This document shows, one piece after another, positions 6,848 to 7,157 of a stretch of DNA of 7,157 nt. Each line of letters starts with the position of its first letter. Position 1 is the stretch's first letter. The notes under the pieces are model-generated. The model had not been told where the DNA came from and made no database searches. It saw nothing but the letters and a program-made list of their open reading frames with translations. The stretch covers positions 1-7,157 of the forward strand of contig JAKCCC010000088.1 of the NCBI GenBank assembly GCA_021838985.1, read 5' to 3'. The translations under genes and the position numbers were made by a program. Origin of the DNA: Planctomycetota bacterium (lineage in GTDB: Bacteria > Planctomycetota > Phycisphaerae > WQYP01).

Positions 6848-6850
6848 GGA

Positions 6851-7157
6851 TTATTCCGCGCCGTTTCGGTTCGACCCGCGTCGAGATTGCCGCGCCACCG
6901 CCCGCAGTCGGACACCGTAGACACTTTCCAGCATATCCGCCTTATGCCGCACCGCCCAGAGTTCCAATTCCCAGTCATAACGCGTCAGCAGGTTGAGTTG
7001 CACCAGGCCGCGACGGCGCATCACCCGAAGCCGCAGCACATTGGCATAATGGCCGCGGTCCAAGCCCTCCGCCAGGCGCAACAGTGCCGCCAGCCGGTCC
7101 ACGATGGTTCGCTCTGGAGTCCGCAGTTGCATGTAAGCCGCATGGCTTTTCTTGGGG
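6851..7157 (-). CDS. Ppx/GppA-family phosphatase, C-terminal fragment
   Basis: The reading frame is open to the right edge, so only the last 101 codons are seen and the N-terminal catalytic ASKHA-fold domain lies outside the window. The visible part matches the helical HD-like C-terminal domain of exopolyphosphatase/guanosine pentaphosphatase proteins: PRKSHAAY at the edge, then RLAALLRLAEGLDRGH, a beta-rich segment ending in the WELELWAVRHKADMLE region, and a short basic tail. Such enzymes release phosphate from inorganic polyphosphate or convert pppGpp to ppGpp in the cytoplasm. Which activity applies cannot be told from this piece. An internal ATG at 7132 is not the true start because conserved residues continue upstream of it. 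A stand-alone HD-domain protein is a less likely alternative. Confidence 0.8.
   Translation of the reverse strand, partial: PKKSHAAYMQLRTPERTIVDRLAALLRLAEGLDRGHYANVLRLRVMRRRGLVQLNLLTRYDWELELWAVRHKADMLESVYGVRLRAVARQSRRGSNRNGAE

Larger units (their letters stand above)
6408..6850. other. Gap between ppx-like gene and mutL, no gene
   Basis: This 443-bp stretch contains no supportable gene. From right to left it holds the weak terminator candidate, a very G+C-rich segment (6755-6828) with clustered C-runs on the plus strand, the nested repeat array, an imperfect stem GAGCCA/TGGCTC (6487-6492 and 6500-6505), and the short AT-richer mutL leader. The stem has an A-run, not a T-run, on its minus-strand 3' side, so it is not a terminator for leftward transcription. 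Confidence 0.6.

Noticed and set aside
6514..6978. 154-codon minus-strand open frame across the repeat array
   Set aside because: It overlaps the ppx-like gene in another frame, and its C-terminal half simply translates the repeats, giving recurring peptides.

Overview
The window is a stretch of G+C-rich bacterial chromosome with all recognisable genes on the minus strand. In transcription order, right to left, they are: the 3' end of a Ppx/GppA-type phosphatase gene (cut by the right edge), a complete mutL, a complete SF2 helicase-nuclease of the type III restriction (Res) kind, and a DUF3800 protein. The organism is probably an environmental bacterium. The G+C content, the Ala/Pro-rich MutL linker and the many palindromic intergenic repeats remind me of Planctomycetota (Phycisphaerae-like) or Verrucomicrobiota genomes, but this is an impression, not a demonstration.

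Right part (4380-7157) is housekeeping. The ppx-like fragment carries only the C-terminal domain. About 440 bp downstream, mutL encodes an endonuclease-type MutL with intact ATPase and metal-binding motifs. The gap between them holds a nested tandem repeat: two long units about 94% identical, a partial third, and inner arrays of a 20-bp module, with perfect hairpins inside.

Middle gap (4084-4379) separates mutL from the next gene. It holds no gene but two strong perfect hairpins and a 16-bp direct repeat, of the kind found as dispersed intergenic palindromes.

Left part (303-4083) looks like an accessory defence cassette. It encodes a 953-residue helicase with a C-terminal PD-(D/E)XK nuclease, then a DUF3800 protein whose possible starts lie at or just beyond the helicase stop codon, which suggests co-transcription and perhaps translational coupling. 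No DNA methyltransferase (Mod) is encoded in the window, so this is either an incomplete view of a restriction-modification locus that continues leftward or a Mod-less helicase-nuclease/DUF3800 pair. The pair is the best candidate here for an under-described system.

Left end (1-302) has no convincing gene. It holds two adjacent 30-bp repeat copies with TGTAC/GTACA-like ends, possibly an operator or a mobile-element end. I saw no tRNA, rRNA, CRISPR array, complete insertion sequence or origin.
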